Assembly (NCBI GenBank): GCA_907163345.1
Contig: CAJQUN010000473.1
Span: 248,001-312,000, forward strand
From: Haberlea rhodopensis
Lineage: Eukaryota > Streptophyta > Magnoliopsida > Lamiales > Gesneriaceae
DNA: 64,000 nucleotides
Direction of reading: 5' to 3'
Numbering within the stretch: position 1 is the first letter of the stretch; each line of letters starts with the position of its first letter. The position numbers were made by a program, and so were the translations under genes. The notes under the pieces are model-generated. The model was given only the letters and a program-made list of their open reading frames with translations. It had not been told where the DNA came from and searched no databases. Shown here one piece after another: positions 23,213 to 36,446 of the stretch.

Positions 23213-23907
23213 GGGGTTTTGGCGGGGGGTGGTGATTCTTGTTATTGATCGATTATTACATGTTTTAGATGTATTATGGTGCTTGGTTGGGTTCGAAAAT
23301 GAGATGATAGGGTTCGAAAAATTGAAGGGTGTTCTTGAACAATTTTCGTTGATGTCTCATTCGTTTCCCTCCCTGCATGTGCCCTGCCCCGGGTCTTTTA
23401 AATGATTAATTGTCGTGTGTTGACAATTGTTTTTGAGGGATATGGGTGTGCTTGAGCATGGGTTGCATGTTCGTAAATAATTGTGAATTATTTATCGTGT
23501 TAGCACATCATTCCTCGGGGCATGGAACTCGAGCAAGGTTTGGCTCGGACTTCGGAGATTTAAGGTACGTGCGACGTACGAGCAGTACTTTATATGAGAG
23601 CATTTGTGAAATGCATAATGTATTTTGATTGCATTAGATGGTTATGGGTATGGTTATATATATATGTGTTGATATAACTATGGAACGACCTAATCCTGAC
23701 ATCGCTGCCACAAGCGTGCGTAATACTAGAGTAGTATAACCTTACATGATATATGGGGTACTGGTTTTATATGACCATTGTAGGGCATTGAGATGCCTGA
23801 GAATGACTGTGGAATCATGTAATCATTGTAAGACATTAGAGATGTCTGAGTATAATGGAGAATTGGTAAAATAAATGCGAGGCATTTGAGCTATCTGTGA
23901 TTGATAG
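23213..23907 (+). repeat. B0 LTR fragment, first remaining piece
   Basis: Clearly related to B1 LTR sequence from about 14500 to 15410 but diverged and shorter, with a single copy of the block that is duplicated in B1 and D. It carries the paired ACGT box (23565-23579). Left edge is the end of B1, right edge is the start of C at 23908 inside GATTGATAG. Confidence 0.85.
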
Positions 23908-26177
23908 TGTGATATCCCCGAAATGATTATGTGATTTTAATCATTTAATTTAAATTATGATGATTTGGGTGTTAATTCATGGGATTGAATTAATATTATT
24001 GTGAAGATTCATTTCAGGGTGCATGTTGTATATGTTGGGTTTTTGGGGTAGTGGCATGTTTATTTGGGGTGTGTGTTGTTTGTTTTGGTAAAGCATATTA
24101 ATGGGAATTGAAGTATTTTATTGAGAAAATACTATAAATATCATGTGAGGATATTTTAATACATCGTGCTAAATACCGGGACCAAAACATAACACATCAA
24201 ACCACCCAACACCCAACCACCCCCCAACCCATGCCAATCAAACTGTTCACAGGCTGACTTTGCACCCCACTTGGCTCAATCATTTCACCACTCTCAGCCA
24301 TCCCAAATCTCGGCCCTTCTCTCCCATTTCTTCACCAGCACTTGCTAAGCAAAATTCTGAGGAGCTTTCCCTTTTTCATTGCCTGGAAGCCTTTGAAAAA
24401 TCGGAGCAAAATAGGGTGAGAAACCATGCTCTGTTTTTGCTTTTAACTTGTTTAAGTACATGTTTTTAGGTGGCGTGAAAATGGCATGTTAGCTTAGGTT
24501 TCTTGAAACCTTCGATTTAAATGCTTACATGGTGTTATTATGTAACTCTCAGTGTTTTTCCTTATGTATATTACATGTTTTATGTTGAGGAAATAAGCAT
24601 GTAAAGTAAGGTGTTCGGAAATCTGGGTAGGAGTATGCCCTGTTTTTCTGGAAAAATGTGGACTGGGAGTGATTTTGAGGAGGTGATATTATGCATGTTA
24701 GATGGGTTTTAGGGTGAACCTTCGATTTGAGTACATGCATGGTAGTTTGTAAAGCCCAGGACGTTTTATGTTTGAGCATGTTTTATGGAATATGTGGTAG
24801 TTTTTATAGCATGAAATGAAGTACTCAAGAAATCTGGGAATGAAAATGTTGCCCTGTTTCCAGAAACGTTGATCGAGTACTTGTGTAAATGGTCGACGTT
24901 TATGCATGTGGGCTTATGTTTGGGGTGTAAATTTGATATGAATACACTCAGGGTAGTGTGTTATAACTGCTAGCATGTTGGTCTTGGCATGTTGTATGCC
25001 TTACATGCTAGATTGAAGGGTATGAATATCGGTGTTAGGGAACTCTGGAAAATCTGGGTTGAATATGATCGACCGATCGATCGGTGAAGAACACCGATCG
25101 ATGGGCAAAAGCCGTAGCTTTTTTGTTTAATTCAAACAGTTCACCGATCGATCGGTGATGAGGTCCGATCGATCGGTAGTGCCTTTTTTTTAAAAAATGT
25201 AGAATTTGTTTTAAATTTGATATTGGATTGTAATGAGACATCTAATATTGTGTTGTACACTGGTGTAGAGCCTTCACAGACAGCTACACATCGCAGGGGA
25301 TAGAGTCCCACAACACACTACATTTTGGAAAGGTACGTAAGCGACGTACGGGCATCCCAACGGTAACATGTATTATGTGTTTATTTATTTAACACAAGGC
25401 AAAGTAAGATATGCATAAGATAGTGCATGATGATATGATACATGTTGATATGCTTCGTTTTTGCATATGTATGTTGTGAAATATAAGAGGTGTATTTCAC
25501 GAGTCAAGGTTATCCTAGTGAGGATTTTAATGCTTACGCTAACGTCCATAAGAAGCGAGGAAGAATTCCGCTTACGTGGATTTCCATAAGAAGCGAGGAA
25601 GAATTCCGCTTACGTGGAAAAGTAAGAAGCATTGAAATGCACTATTGATAAGTGACTCAGGATTGAAATAAGGATCTGAGAAGGAAGGATATGTCATGAC
25701 ATTTATTTATGAAACCATATGTTCATATAGTGTGTTATTATGAATTATGGTACAGGGACAACAATGGGCGTTGTAAATGCTTGGAAATACAGGAAGTGCT
25801 TTGTATTTATGATTTGTGCATTTACGCTTTACATTCATATTATGTAGAATATGAATTATGATATGCTCATGTGTTGGGGGTTGTCTTTGTAGGTGCTTTT
25901 GTTGACGAGAACCAGGGTCGGGGTTGATATGCTGAGCTGTAAGGAGTGCTACAGGATTAGCATGTTAGAGAAAAATTTTGTATAGCTTCTACTGAGTAGA
26001 GTAAGACTATAATGTAGTACCTTTGTAGGAATTCGTGTTTTCTTTCGAAACATTTTGGGTACTGTAATCTCTTAAGCTTAGGTTAATCAACACGACTTAC
26101 TACTCTGATTTATACAAATAAATGTTTAGTTCTCTAAATTGCACCTAAGATTATGTTTGAGATCATGGGGTCTCACA
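23908..26177 (+). repeat. Element C 5' LTR
   Basis: 2270 bp, TGTGATATCCCCGAAATGATT to GGGGTCTCACA. Possible TATA box (ACTATAAATATC, about 24130-24141), possible splice donor (AGG|GTGAG at 24416), palindrome cluster (25067-25178), paired ACGT box GTACGTAAGCGACGTAC (25333-25349), and two AAGCG/CGCTT hairpins (25543-25617). Confidence 0.93.
25067..25178. repeat. GATCGATC palindromes in C LTR, arms ACC/GGT
   Basis: Four units of type ACCGATCGATCGGT, some incomplete, in about 110 bp. The core is the one in the E and F clusters but the arms are ACC..GGT instead of GGC..GCC. The 3' LTR copy is at about 40881-40992, where one of the damaged units is perfect. Confidence 0.88.
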
Positions 26178-26182
26178 TTTAG

Positions 26183-26194
26183 TGGTATCAGAGC
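26183..26194 (+). promoter_or_regulatory. Primer-binding site of element C (tRNA-iMet)
   Basis: TGGTATCAGAGC five bases after the 5' LTR. The about 200-bp leader ends in TTGTGTTACAG|C before the gag ATG at 26395, a probable 3' splice site matching the one in E. Confidence 0.93.
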
Positions 26195-26394
26195 AGTGGT
26201 TAGATAACTAGGGAAGAGTGAAGGGTAGCCTTTAGAAACAAGTTGGCTAGGTATTCATTTGGGCATGCTTATGCATGTGATGCATATGGTTGTATAAGTG
26301 TTATACTAACATGCTTTGAATATGATACTCTTGTTATCTAACGGCTTATATTATGAACTGCTTTTGGTATTGTTGTTAACTCTTGTGTTACAGC

Positions 26395-29300
26395 ATGGCT
26401 GAGATTAACCCGGGGAACCCCAATGAGGAGGTAGGGGATATGGACAGTAGGAATGCCAGTATCGCTCAGCTGAATCCTTTACCACCACCTGCTGTGGGCA
26501 TGGAGCCCAGTGTACAAATGTTACTGCCAGGTGAGCTCAGTTGAAGCAGTTTCTGAGTTTCCATCCGCCCATGTTTGAGGGGATTGAGTCTGGTGAAGTA
26601 GCCGAGGAGTGGGGAGCGTATAGAGCAAATACTTGTGACTGCACCCTGTGCACGCACGGCATGGCTGAGGTTAGCCGAGTTTCAGATGGCTAAGAAGCCT
26701 GCTATGTGGTGGAAGACCACCGTGATGGAGCTGAGAGCTCTAGGTATGGCAGTTGACTGGACTGTATTCCGGACCCGGTTCCTTAACCGGTATTTCTCTG
26801 CAGCTGCCAGACAATTAAAGGAAGACGAGTTCAATGCTTTAAAGCAGGGTAGCATGTCAGTGTCAGACTACGCTATGCAGTATTCTTCACTGCTGAGGTA
26901 TGTACCTCATATCGCTGTGAGCAGCCATGCAAAGATGAGGAACTTTCTGAAGGGATTGAGGCCAGAGCTATTTGATCGGGTTATCTCCAATAACCCCAGC
27001 TCATTTGATGACACCCTGACACAGGCAGAGTTGGCGGAGATTGCGGTGGGCGCGTATAAGGATGATGTACCCCCTTCAGTACCACCACCGAGGCCTGTTG
27101 CTGATAGTTTGAGGCCACGAGGGGATCAGTTCAAGGCTCGTGGGGCCTCATCATCTTTCAGATTTGGTGGGAAGAAGTCTCAGGGTCAGAAGCAGAACAA
27201 TCGGGGACCCACTCAGTGGAGCAAGACAGGGGGAAGCAGGTGTAACAACTGTGGAGGATGGCACTTGTTACGTGACTGCCAGGGTTGCTTTGTCTGTGGC
27301 AAGATGGGCCACTTGGCTCAAGGTTGCCCCAATCGGGCAGGTCAGGCAGACTCTGGGCCGAATAGGCCAAGGTTTGATGCTGGGAGGGCACCACAGAGAC
27401 AGCAGTTTGCACCACGACCACCGGGAGGTCAGACGGCAGGACCGCCGCAGGGTCAAGTGTATGCACTGACTAGGGAGCAGGCTGAGGCAGCCCCAGAGGA
27501 GGTCATTGCTGGTACGTGCCATTTATTTACGTACCCTGCACTTATATTGATAGATACAGGTGCTTCCCATTCCTTTGTATCTACCGCTTTTGTGGAGAGG
27601 CACCGCTTGTGCTCGTCTCTGTTACCCGCGCCTCTCATGGTCTCGACACCCACGGGGAAGCATGTGATTGCGGATCGGCTGTTGTCTGATTGCCTCATTT
27701 ATTTTGAGGGCAATGATCTGAGGACTGATCTGATTCAGTTAGAGATGGCAGAATTGACTGTATTATCGGCATTGATGTATTGAGCAGATACCGAGCTGTG
27801 GTAGACTGCCGGCAGAGGATAGTACGTTTTCTGTCTGATCAAGGGTTCCAGTGGACTTTCTATGGGGACGACTCTCGTCCAAAGATTCCGGTAATATCAG
27901 CGGTTAAGATGGCACGATTATTGGAGCGCGGCCACACAGGTTACATCATTTATGCCGTGGATGTATCTGAGGAAAAGGAAGTGAGAGCCGATGACATACC
28001 GGTTGTGGCAGAGTTCGTTGATGTGTTCCCAGATGAGATTCCGGGATTTCCGCCTGTCAGGGATGTGGAGTTTGCTATTGAGCTGCTGCCAGGGACTTCT
28101 GCTATCTCCCGTGCCCCATACAGGATGGCATCGGCAGAGCTGAGAGAGCTGAAAGTACAGTTCCAGGAGCTCCTCGACAAGGGATACATCCGTCCTAGTG
28201 TATCGCCTTGGGGTGCACCAGTCTTGTTCGTGAAAAAGAAGGATGGATCAATGCGTCTGTGCATTGACTAAAGGCAACTGAACAAGGCCACAGTGAAGAA
28301 TAGATATCCACTTCCGAGGATAGATGATCTGTTCGATCAGCTTTAGGGTACAGAGGTGTACTCAAAGATAGACTTGAGGTCAGGCTATCACCAGGTACGG
28401 GTTAGAGCTGGTGATGTCCAAAAGACGGCTTTTAGAACTCGGTATGGACACTACGAGTTCTTAGTGATGCCATTTGGGGTGACGAATGCCCCAGCTGTGT
28501 TTATGAGTCTGATGAACAGAGTATTTCAGGAGTATCTCGATCAGTTTGTGATCGTGTTCATTGATGACATTCTGGTCTATTCAAGGAGTAAGGAGGATCA
28601 TGCCGATCATCTGAGGATAGTGCTCCAGATCCTCAGAGATCATCAATTGTACGCCAAACTCAGCAAGTGTGAGTTTTGGCTGAGCAGTGTTGCATTCTTG
28701 GGCCATATCATATCACGAGAGGGGATATCAGTAGACCCGAGGAAGATAGAGGCAGTTATGGATTGGTCTGCCCCTACTACAGTCAGTGAGATTCGAAGTT
28801 TTCTTGTTCTGGCTGGCTATTATCGACGTTTCGTCGAGGGTTTCTCAAAGATCACCAAGCCACTTACACAGCTGACTCAGAAGGGAGTCCCTTTCTGTTG
28901 GACGGAGACTTGTGAGCAGAGTTTCAGGGAATTGAAGCACAGACTGACTACTGCACCAGTTCTAGTGATTCCCAAGGAGAACAAAGGATTTGTTCTTTAT
29001 ACCGACGCATCGCTACAGGGCTTAGGGTGCGTACTGATGCAGGACAGACATGTAGTGGCTTACGCTTCGAGACAGTTGAAGCCACACGAGACGAGGTATC
29101 CAGTCCATGACCTGGAGTTGGCAGCTATAGTGTTCGCCTTGAAGATATGGCGACACTACTTATACGGTACCTCATTTACCATCTTCACTGATCACAAGAG
29201 CGTGAAGTTCTTGTTTACACAGGCTGAGCTGAACATGAGGCAGAGGAGATGGATGGACCTACTGAAGGATTATGATTGTGAAATCCTATACCATCCCGGG

Positions 29301-30234
29301 AAAGCAAATCTGACAGCCGACGCTTTGAGTCGGAAGGTGAGGAGCACAGCAGAGGATGCCATGTGTCTATCAGCTATGTTGGGCTCCTACTGCCATTTGG
29401 GATTTGATTATGATGTGTCTGCTTCACCGGTACAAGTTTTGACCTTGTTAGCTGAACCTGTTATTTTTGATCACATCAGAGAGGCTCAGGGGACCAATGC
29501 AGAGATTCAGAGATGGATGTCAGTGGTTCTTTCAGATCAGCCATCGAGATTCAGAGTGGCTGAGGAAGGTTCTCTGAGACTTGGCGACAGATGGGTGGTT
29601 CCAGATGCACCCAAGTTGCGTCAGAGTTTATTACAGCGAGCTCATTGAAGCAGGATGAGTATCCACCCAGGCGGGAAGAAGATGTATAAGGATTTATACA
29701 GCCAGTTCTGGTGGAGACGAATGAAACGGGATGTTACTTCATTCGTCAAGCGCTGTTTGATTTATCAACAGGTAAAGGCCGAGAGGCAGAGGCCTGGAGG
29801 TGAGCTAAGGAGTTTGGAGATACCCGAGTGGAAGTGGCAGCACGTGTCTATGGATTTCGTGACCCACTTACCGAGGACTATTTCGGGTTTTGATGCCATC
29901 TGGGTAGTCGTGGACAGATTGACTAAAGTGGCTCACTTCATTCCCTACTGTATGACATATACGCACTTGAGGATGGCACATTTATATGTCAGAGATGTGG
30001 TGAGACTACACGGGATCCCTGTTTCGATAGTGTCCGATCGAGATCCGCGGTTCACATCTCACTTCTGGGAGGGTCTGCAGACAGCTCTAGGTACAGAGTT
30101 GAGGCTGAGCACAGCCTATCTCCCTCAGACGGACGGACAAACTGAGCGTACGATACAGACGCTCGAAGATATGTTGAGAGCTTGTGTGCTAGAGTTCGAC
30201 ACTTCATGGCAGGACTCGATAGCCTTGGTGGAGT
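26395..30234 (+). pseudogene. Element C gag-pol, first part, broken
   Basis: Starts with ATG at 26395. Compared with E, it has a 1-bp loss near 26542, a 2-bp loss near 26615 (together breaking the Gag N-terminus) and a 1-bp loss near 27752 just after protease. In-frame stops are TAA 28269 and TAG 28344 (early RT) and TGA 29646 (start of integrase). It is then cut by D at 30234. Recognisable: Gag, zinc knuckles (CNNCGGWHLLRDC and CFVCGKMGHLAQGC), protease with LIDTGAS intact, RT with FIDD (about 28559-28570), RNase H with YTDAS, TDHKS and DALSRK, integrase zinc site and core. The remainder is at 38986. At least seven lesions plus an insertion, so it is dead. Confidence 0.93.
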
Positions 30235-32819
30235 TGTAAGGACCCCGTATACTTAACCCTTGATTAGTGTATTAACCACTATGTGTGGTACATGCTTTCT
30301 ATAAAAAGCCAAACGGGAAGCTCAGATGATACTTCACCATTGAATGTCAATTACAAAACTTCCTTTAATACTCAATGTTGTAAGATCATCATCCTAACAA
30401 AAAAGACTCATATGATTGCCCTTTACCAACCTCTTGGTGCCATTTTTCACACTGTGAACTTTTATAAAAATTTGGGCAGAGTCTCCCCATAAATAGAGCT
30501 ATCCCAAAAAAAAAGAGCACAGCATATAACATAATTCCCGGCCAGGGAACACATAATACTCATCAGAAAGCAGTAATACAAGTAAATTCCCAGCCAGGGA
30601 AGACACCACACATATGGCAACAAAAGTGGGTTTCAACACCCACATAATACACCAATGACTCTCTTATCATTTAGCAATTCTACCTCTAATTGCATGCAAC
30701 ATAGAATGAAAGAGAGAAAGGCTCATGCCTTTACATACAACCCATATACAAGTATAATCGTGCTCACATGCGAGCATCATGAACATGTATATAATCATCA
30801 TGGGTATATAGGTACTCTATACGATACCGTGCTCCATCAAGCCCTGGTACCACGATCCTGGGAGTACATCCAATCAACAGCTCGAGCTCATCTCCAAAGC
30901 CATCGATGTACCTGTTCACCTGCCCCAACAGAGACAGCCCCCAACGGGGTGAGCATACCAATTCCACAATTTCATAATCATAATGACATAATACATAATT
31001 TACAGAAATGTAAATATTGTGGAACATATGTGACACTTCCTGGATGGTATCATCCTCATCCTAGCGTACCCCTGTAATGACCCTGTTCTCAAAACAGATA
31101 AATCATCAAATCTTGAATATGCAGTTAATCATCATATTGGTTAACCCTAACCAGTTTCGAATTAACAACATTTCATAACATCTTTCTTTATCTAGCAATT
31201 ATCATAATTCTAGATATCATATTGAGACTTCCTTAACTTCCGATACTGGTTAATCACTTCTCTGATTAACTACGTCTCTGTTCCTATTCATTACCAATAG
31301 GGAATAAAATACAGATATCATAGATATCTAATCAACACCACATTTTCATTTCTTACTTCAAAGTAGCGTCATACTACTGGTGTTCGCTCCGTAGCGACCA
31401 CACCCATCATTTGCTCGCTTCATAGCGGCACCAAGCATTTCACCATGTGATTCAACATAACGTAACCAAGTCACGGTGCCATCATAGTAAAGCATTTCAT
31501 GTATTTTAAATCATGCATCATACTTGTAAAACATCATTTAAGTTATGCTCGTACGCTAAACGTACCTTAAATCCTCGAAGTCCGAGCCAAACCTTGCTCG
31601 AGTTCCATGCCCCGAGGAATGATGTGCTAACACGATAAATAATTCACGATTATTTACGAACATGCAACCAATGCTCAAGCACACCCATCACCCTCAAAAT
31701 ATTGTCAACACACGACAATAAATCATTTAAAAGACCCGGGGCAGGGTACATGCAGGGAGGGGAACGAATGAGACAACAACGAAAATTGTTCAAGGATACC
31801 CTACAAATTTTCGAACCCTTATCTCACAAATCGAACCCAAATTAAACATCATAATTCATCTAAAAAGTGAATTAAACCATTAATAGCAAGAATCATCACC
31901 CTTGCCAAAAATCCCCAAAATTCGAATTCAACGCCATAAATTCGAACACAATTAAACATCCTTATACATCTAAAACATGTAATAAACGACCCATAACAAG
32001 AATCGCCACACCCCTGCCAAAAATCAAAATTTTCGAACCTTAACCCACGAAAAAAGCATAAATTCGAACCAAACAAGCCTTTAAAATTCGAACCCTTAAA
32101 GTTCTTTAAATTCGAACATAAATCCACCAAATAAAGCAGGGAATTACATGAGAGGGACGAAAAAGAGGTAAAGAACGTTACCCAATCGAAAATCGGAAGG
32201 AAAATCGACTAAAATCGACAAACCCTAGAATTTGGGGATCGCCGCTCTTCTGTAAAATCCGAACTCAAACCGCGATGAAACTTCGAATTGACGGAGGGGA
32301 AAGGTGCGTCTCGTCGAGACGAAGCCGGTGATAGGTCGCACGCGCCGAACGGCGGCCGGACGGCGGCGGGCGCGGCGTTTTCGTGCGCGGGGGTACTGTA
32401 GCAGCGGGTTTCGGGAATGGCGGGGAGAGAGAAAGAAAATTGGGCTGAAATGATATTTTCATAAAAATCTCGGGTTCAACTTGTATTTATAGCAAAATAC
32501 CCCGAAAAACTAATAGCCCCACAAATACATCGTGATTCCTTAAAAATCATCTGTTTTCAAAAACTCTCTCTCTAACTCCAAAACCCTCTACCGGTGCTCA
32601 CACAGCACCCGAGATTCCGAGACACATTAAAAACTCAACTCTTAGGTTTTACACCGTAATGTGAATACAATCTCATCCTCGGGATCCAACGATCCCAACT
32701 ACCCAAATAAACGAGCCCAGAAGGCCCAACATCGCGATTAAACTCCAAATCGCTACGTAAAACATCTTTAGGGGTTATTAACACTCCGGGATTAACATCT
32801 CCAATCCCAGGTCATCACA
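30235..32819 (-). repeat. D 3' LTR
   Basis: 2585 bp. In element sense it runs TGTGATGACC to GGGGTCCTTACA. It contains the GC-rich leader and TATA block (sense TATAAATAC, about 32490), two AGCG/CGCT hairpins in sense orientation (about 31383-31435), and the paired ACGT box (31551-31565) that the other LTR of D has lost. Confidence 0.94.
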
Positions 32820-34079
32820 ATATCCCCCACTAAAAGAATTTCGTCCTCGAAATTAGCACCGGTGTATCCCGTAACACCCGGGGTACACCACAATATGGAG
32901 CCATAACCTCGATTCTTGATCATAACAGAATCGTATTAATAAACGCGAGGATACTTACTTCTCATCAAACTCTGAAACAGGGCGACTTACCCAAAACCAA
33001 TAAATCACCCAAGAGGCAACGTACCTTGATGCGGGTCATCCCAAAAGTCAGTCCCTCATGACTGCAAAACAACCGATACTTACTACTGTAGATCGGACAA
33101 TCATCCTTCGTTCTAATACAACCAGTAAGAACGTATCCTGAATGACACCTCAACCGTGGGAATGTTGACCTCGTGTCAACCCTGAAGTGGAATAGACTTC
33201 CAAATCCATCATAACGTCAAAAAGCGTCAGCGCAACCCACGCTAACAATCCAAAAGCAGTTAGTCAACTGAAACTGCGAGGATCCGAATCGCTCCCGATT
33301 CCATCGTGGATATCATTCAATGACATCTCTTATCATGACTCACGATGTCTAACATACATCGTTACGAGGGAAACACTAGTATCCCACGGTGTACACACAC
33401 CAAACCTGGTTTCCACTTTCAAACCTCCTCTGTCGAAGGAGCAGTCGCATCATTGCAACTCAAATTGGGCAACTCACGGCCACAGATTCACACAAAAGAT
33501 ATCTCATAAGATGTCCACCTCTGGATATCCCAAGAACCACATCCTGGTCATAAACAAACAATCGAGACTCCTCAGAGTTTCAAACTTGAAAGGACATGCA
33601 ATAAACCCATTGCATCCCAAATACATGGATTCCCAGATCGAATCAACGACGACTTGATGACTCTCTTGTTGGTACTCCAACATCATGAGCTGTCACAGAC
33701 AAGTCTCACCAAGATTAAACATAACGTATACACGTTTCAGTGAGGCATGCACAACCTCAACCTCGATGACATGGTGACTACTAGAGTCCACCACAATCCA
33801 CATCGTATCACCTTACGATTTGCCACACTTGGTTCCTACGAGCAGTATAACGGCTCTAACAAGCCCCTCTTGGTGCTGCATACACACGGCAGACAAACTA
33901 GTCGCTGCCTCTCTAGGTTCACCTCAAACCTACCAATAAGATGGACGTTTCCGCACGGCATACCATACTGTGGGAAGAAAATCAATAGAGTAGTGGGTCT
34001 TTACCCAACATTCCTCTAATGTCTATACACCCAGGACACTCCAATGTCCCTGTTTCATAGCCATGCATATAGTCATTAA

Positions 34080-34500
34080 TTCTTGACATGAATGATTAAA
34101 ATCATCATCTTATAATTATCACCATCTTATAACATCTTCATCATATGAGCATCATCATTTCATAAATATCATCATCTTATAACATCATCATCACATAAGC
34201 ATCATCATCTTATAGCATCATCATCTTATACATCATCATCATATACATCATCATCTTATAGGCATCATCATCTTATACATCATCATCATATAAGCATCAT
34301 CATCTCATACATCATCATCTTATACATCATCATCTTATAAGCATCATCATCTTATAGCATCACCATCTTATACATCATCATCTTATACATCATCATCATA
34401 TAGGCATCATCATCTTATACATCATCATCATATAAGCATCGTCATCTTATACATCATCATCATATAAGCATCGTCATCTTATACATCATCGTCATATAAG
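34080..34500 (-). repeat. CATCATCTTATA short tandem repeat
   Basis: Plus-strand units built from ATCATCATCTTATA with variants (ATAAGCATC, ATAGCATC), imperfect throughout. The ATCTTA step resembles the loop of the adjacent hairpin array. Confidence 0.85.
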
Positions 34501-34569
34501 TATAACGGTAAATGTACGAAATCATAGTTAAGTAAACATGCTGGGTACTCGTCAGCTTCTTTTTGTTGA

Positions 34570-35750
34570 CCCTGATTCACATTCGTACATATGGGTATCA
34601 TACCCCATCGTATGTCATCTTACCATATCATAACCTCGTGTGACATCTTACCACGTGGGCGTCTTACCCAATCGTATGGCATCTTACCATATCATAACAT
34701 CGTGTGGCATCTTACCACGTGGGCGTCTTACCCAATCGTATGGCATCTTACCATATCATAACATCGTGTGGCATCTTACCACGTGATAACATTGTATGGC
34801 ATTTTACCATATGGGCATCTTACCCCGTGGCGTCTTACCACGTAATAACATTGTATGGCCTCTTACCATATGGGCATCTTACCCCGTGGCGTCTTACCAC
34901 GTAATAACATTGTATGGCCTCTTACCTTATGGGCATCCTACCCTGTGGCGTCTTACCACATAATAACATTGTATGGTCTCTTACCATATGGGCATCTTAC
35001 CCTGTGGCGTCTTACCACATTTACCATATGGGCATCTTACCCTGTGGCGTCTTACCACATAATAACATTGTATGGTCTCTTACCATATGGGCATCCCATC
35101 CTGTGGCGTCTTACCACATAATAACATTGTATGGTCTCTTACCATATGGGCATCTTACCCTGTGGCGTCTTACCACATTTACCATATGGGCATCTTACCC
35201 TGTGGCGTCTTACCACATAATAACATTGTATGGTCTCTTACCATATGGGCATCCCATCCTGTGGCGTCTTACCACATAATAACATTGCATGGTCTCTTAC
35301 CATATGGGCATCTTACCCTGTGGCGTCTTACCACATAATAACATTGTATGGTCTCTTACCATATGGGCATCTTACCCTGTGGCGTCTTACCACATAATAA
35401 CATCGTATGGTCTCTTACCATATGGGCATCTTACCCTGTGGCGTCTTACCACATAATAACATTGTATGGTCTCTTACCATATGGGCATCTTACCCTGTGG
35501 CGTCTTACCACATAATAACATCGTATGGTCTCTTACCATATGGGCATCTTACCCTGTTATACGACATCTTTCCATAACATAATCATCGTGTGGCATCTTA
35601 CCACATGGGCATCTTACCCAATCATATGGCGTCTTACCATATCATAAACACTGTGTGGCATCTTACCACAGGGGCATCTCACCCAATCATATGGCGTCTT
35701 GCCATATCATAAACATTGTGTGGCATCTTACCACAGGGGCATCTTACCCA
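34570..35750 (-). repeat. 59-bp tandem array of small hairpins with CRTCTTA loops
   Basis: Units of 59 bp (for example starting 34791, 34850, 34909), about a dozen, with some partial units. On the plus strand each unit holds TATGG/CCATA, a GGG/CCC and a GTGG/CCAC stem, closing loops of seven bases such as CATCTTA, CGTCTTA or TCTCTTA. Early units close the last hairpin with CGTGG/CCACG, later ones with TGTGG/CCACA: both sides changed together. Confidence 0.88.
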
Positions 35751-35760
35751 CTCTCGTATA

Positions 35761-35996
35761 CGTCATCATAAACATCATCATGATCATCATCATCGTAAAC
35801 ATCATCGTAAACATCATCATAAACATCATCATAATCATCATCATCGTAAACATCATCGTAAACATCATCATAAACATCATCATAATCATCATCATCGTAA
35901 ACATCATCGTAAACATCATCATAAACATCATCATAATCATCATCATCGTAAACATTATCATAAACATCATCATAATCATCATCATAAATACTCATG
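35761..35996 (-). repeat. CATCATCGTAAA tandem repeat
   Basis: About four units of roughly 57 bp made of CATCATCATAA and CATCATCGTAAA. Open in several frames on both strands only because the repeat lacks stops; the predicted His/Asp/Ile runs are not a credible protein. Confidence 0.88.
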
Positions 35997-36434
35997 CAAT
36001 TAATGCAAGGTCATAGTTTAGGAATATGTTACCGTTTGATGCTCGTACGTTTCTTACGTACCTTCCTTGCTTGAGCATTACATAGACAAACGCATTAGCA
36101 TATTCAATTAATAATTGAGACCATACCGAAGTATTCCACTGTCGGTTGTCTACCCAGTCTGTCCTCAGACAATACATCATATCTTTCTTTTCCCTGATTT
36201 TCTTCCAAAATCAGGTTCCTTGGCACGTAGCATATAGGGTGTTAGACATCGCTATTAATGCCATCCTATTGTGTTCCACACGATTCCTGCAACCACAATG
36301 GTTAGCAATACTACTTTTCATATCATTTAAGCACATAGACAATTAGTCATGTCGTATAACATTAATGCCATCATGCATAAATATGTGCTATCAATAACTT
36401 CCTAGGCCCTCAACAGCCCCAATGAGCAACCACT

Positions 36435-36446
36435 GCTCTGATACCA
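36435..36446 (-). promoter_or_regulatory. Primer-binding site of D (tRNA-iMet)
   Basis: Sense TGGTATCAGAGC four bases inside the 5' LTR end; it fixes D's orientation as minus. Confidence 0.93.

Noticed and set aside
27158..28264. Antisense frames over C's gag and RT
   Set aside because: Shadows of the pol sequence; the motifs are read on the plus strand.
34704..35338. Four overlapping frames giving MASYHMGILP-type repeats
   Set aside because: By-products of the 59-bp array, shifting frame between units; the structure is explained by hairpins rather than protein.
34570..35750. Regular repeats reminiscent of a CRISPR array
   Set aside because: Plant retrotransposon context, no unique spacers and no cas genes; units are contiguous tandem repeats.
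35699..36016. Long open frames rich in Ile, His, Asp or Met in several frames of the CATCAT array
   Set aside because: The trinucleotide-like repeat simply lacks stops in most frames on both strands; there is no start context, domain or codon signature.
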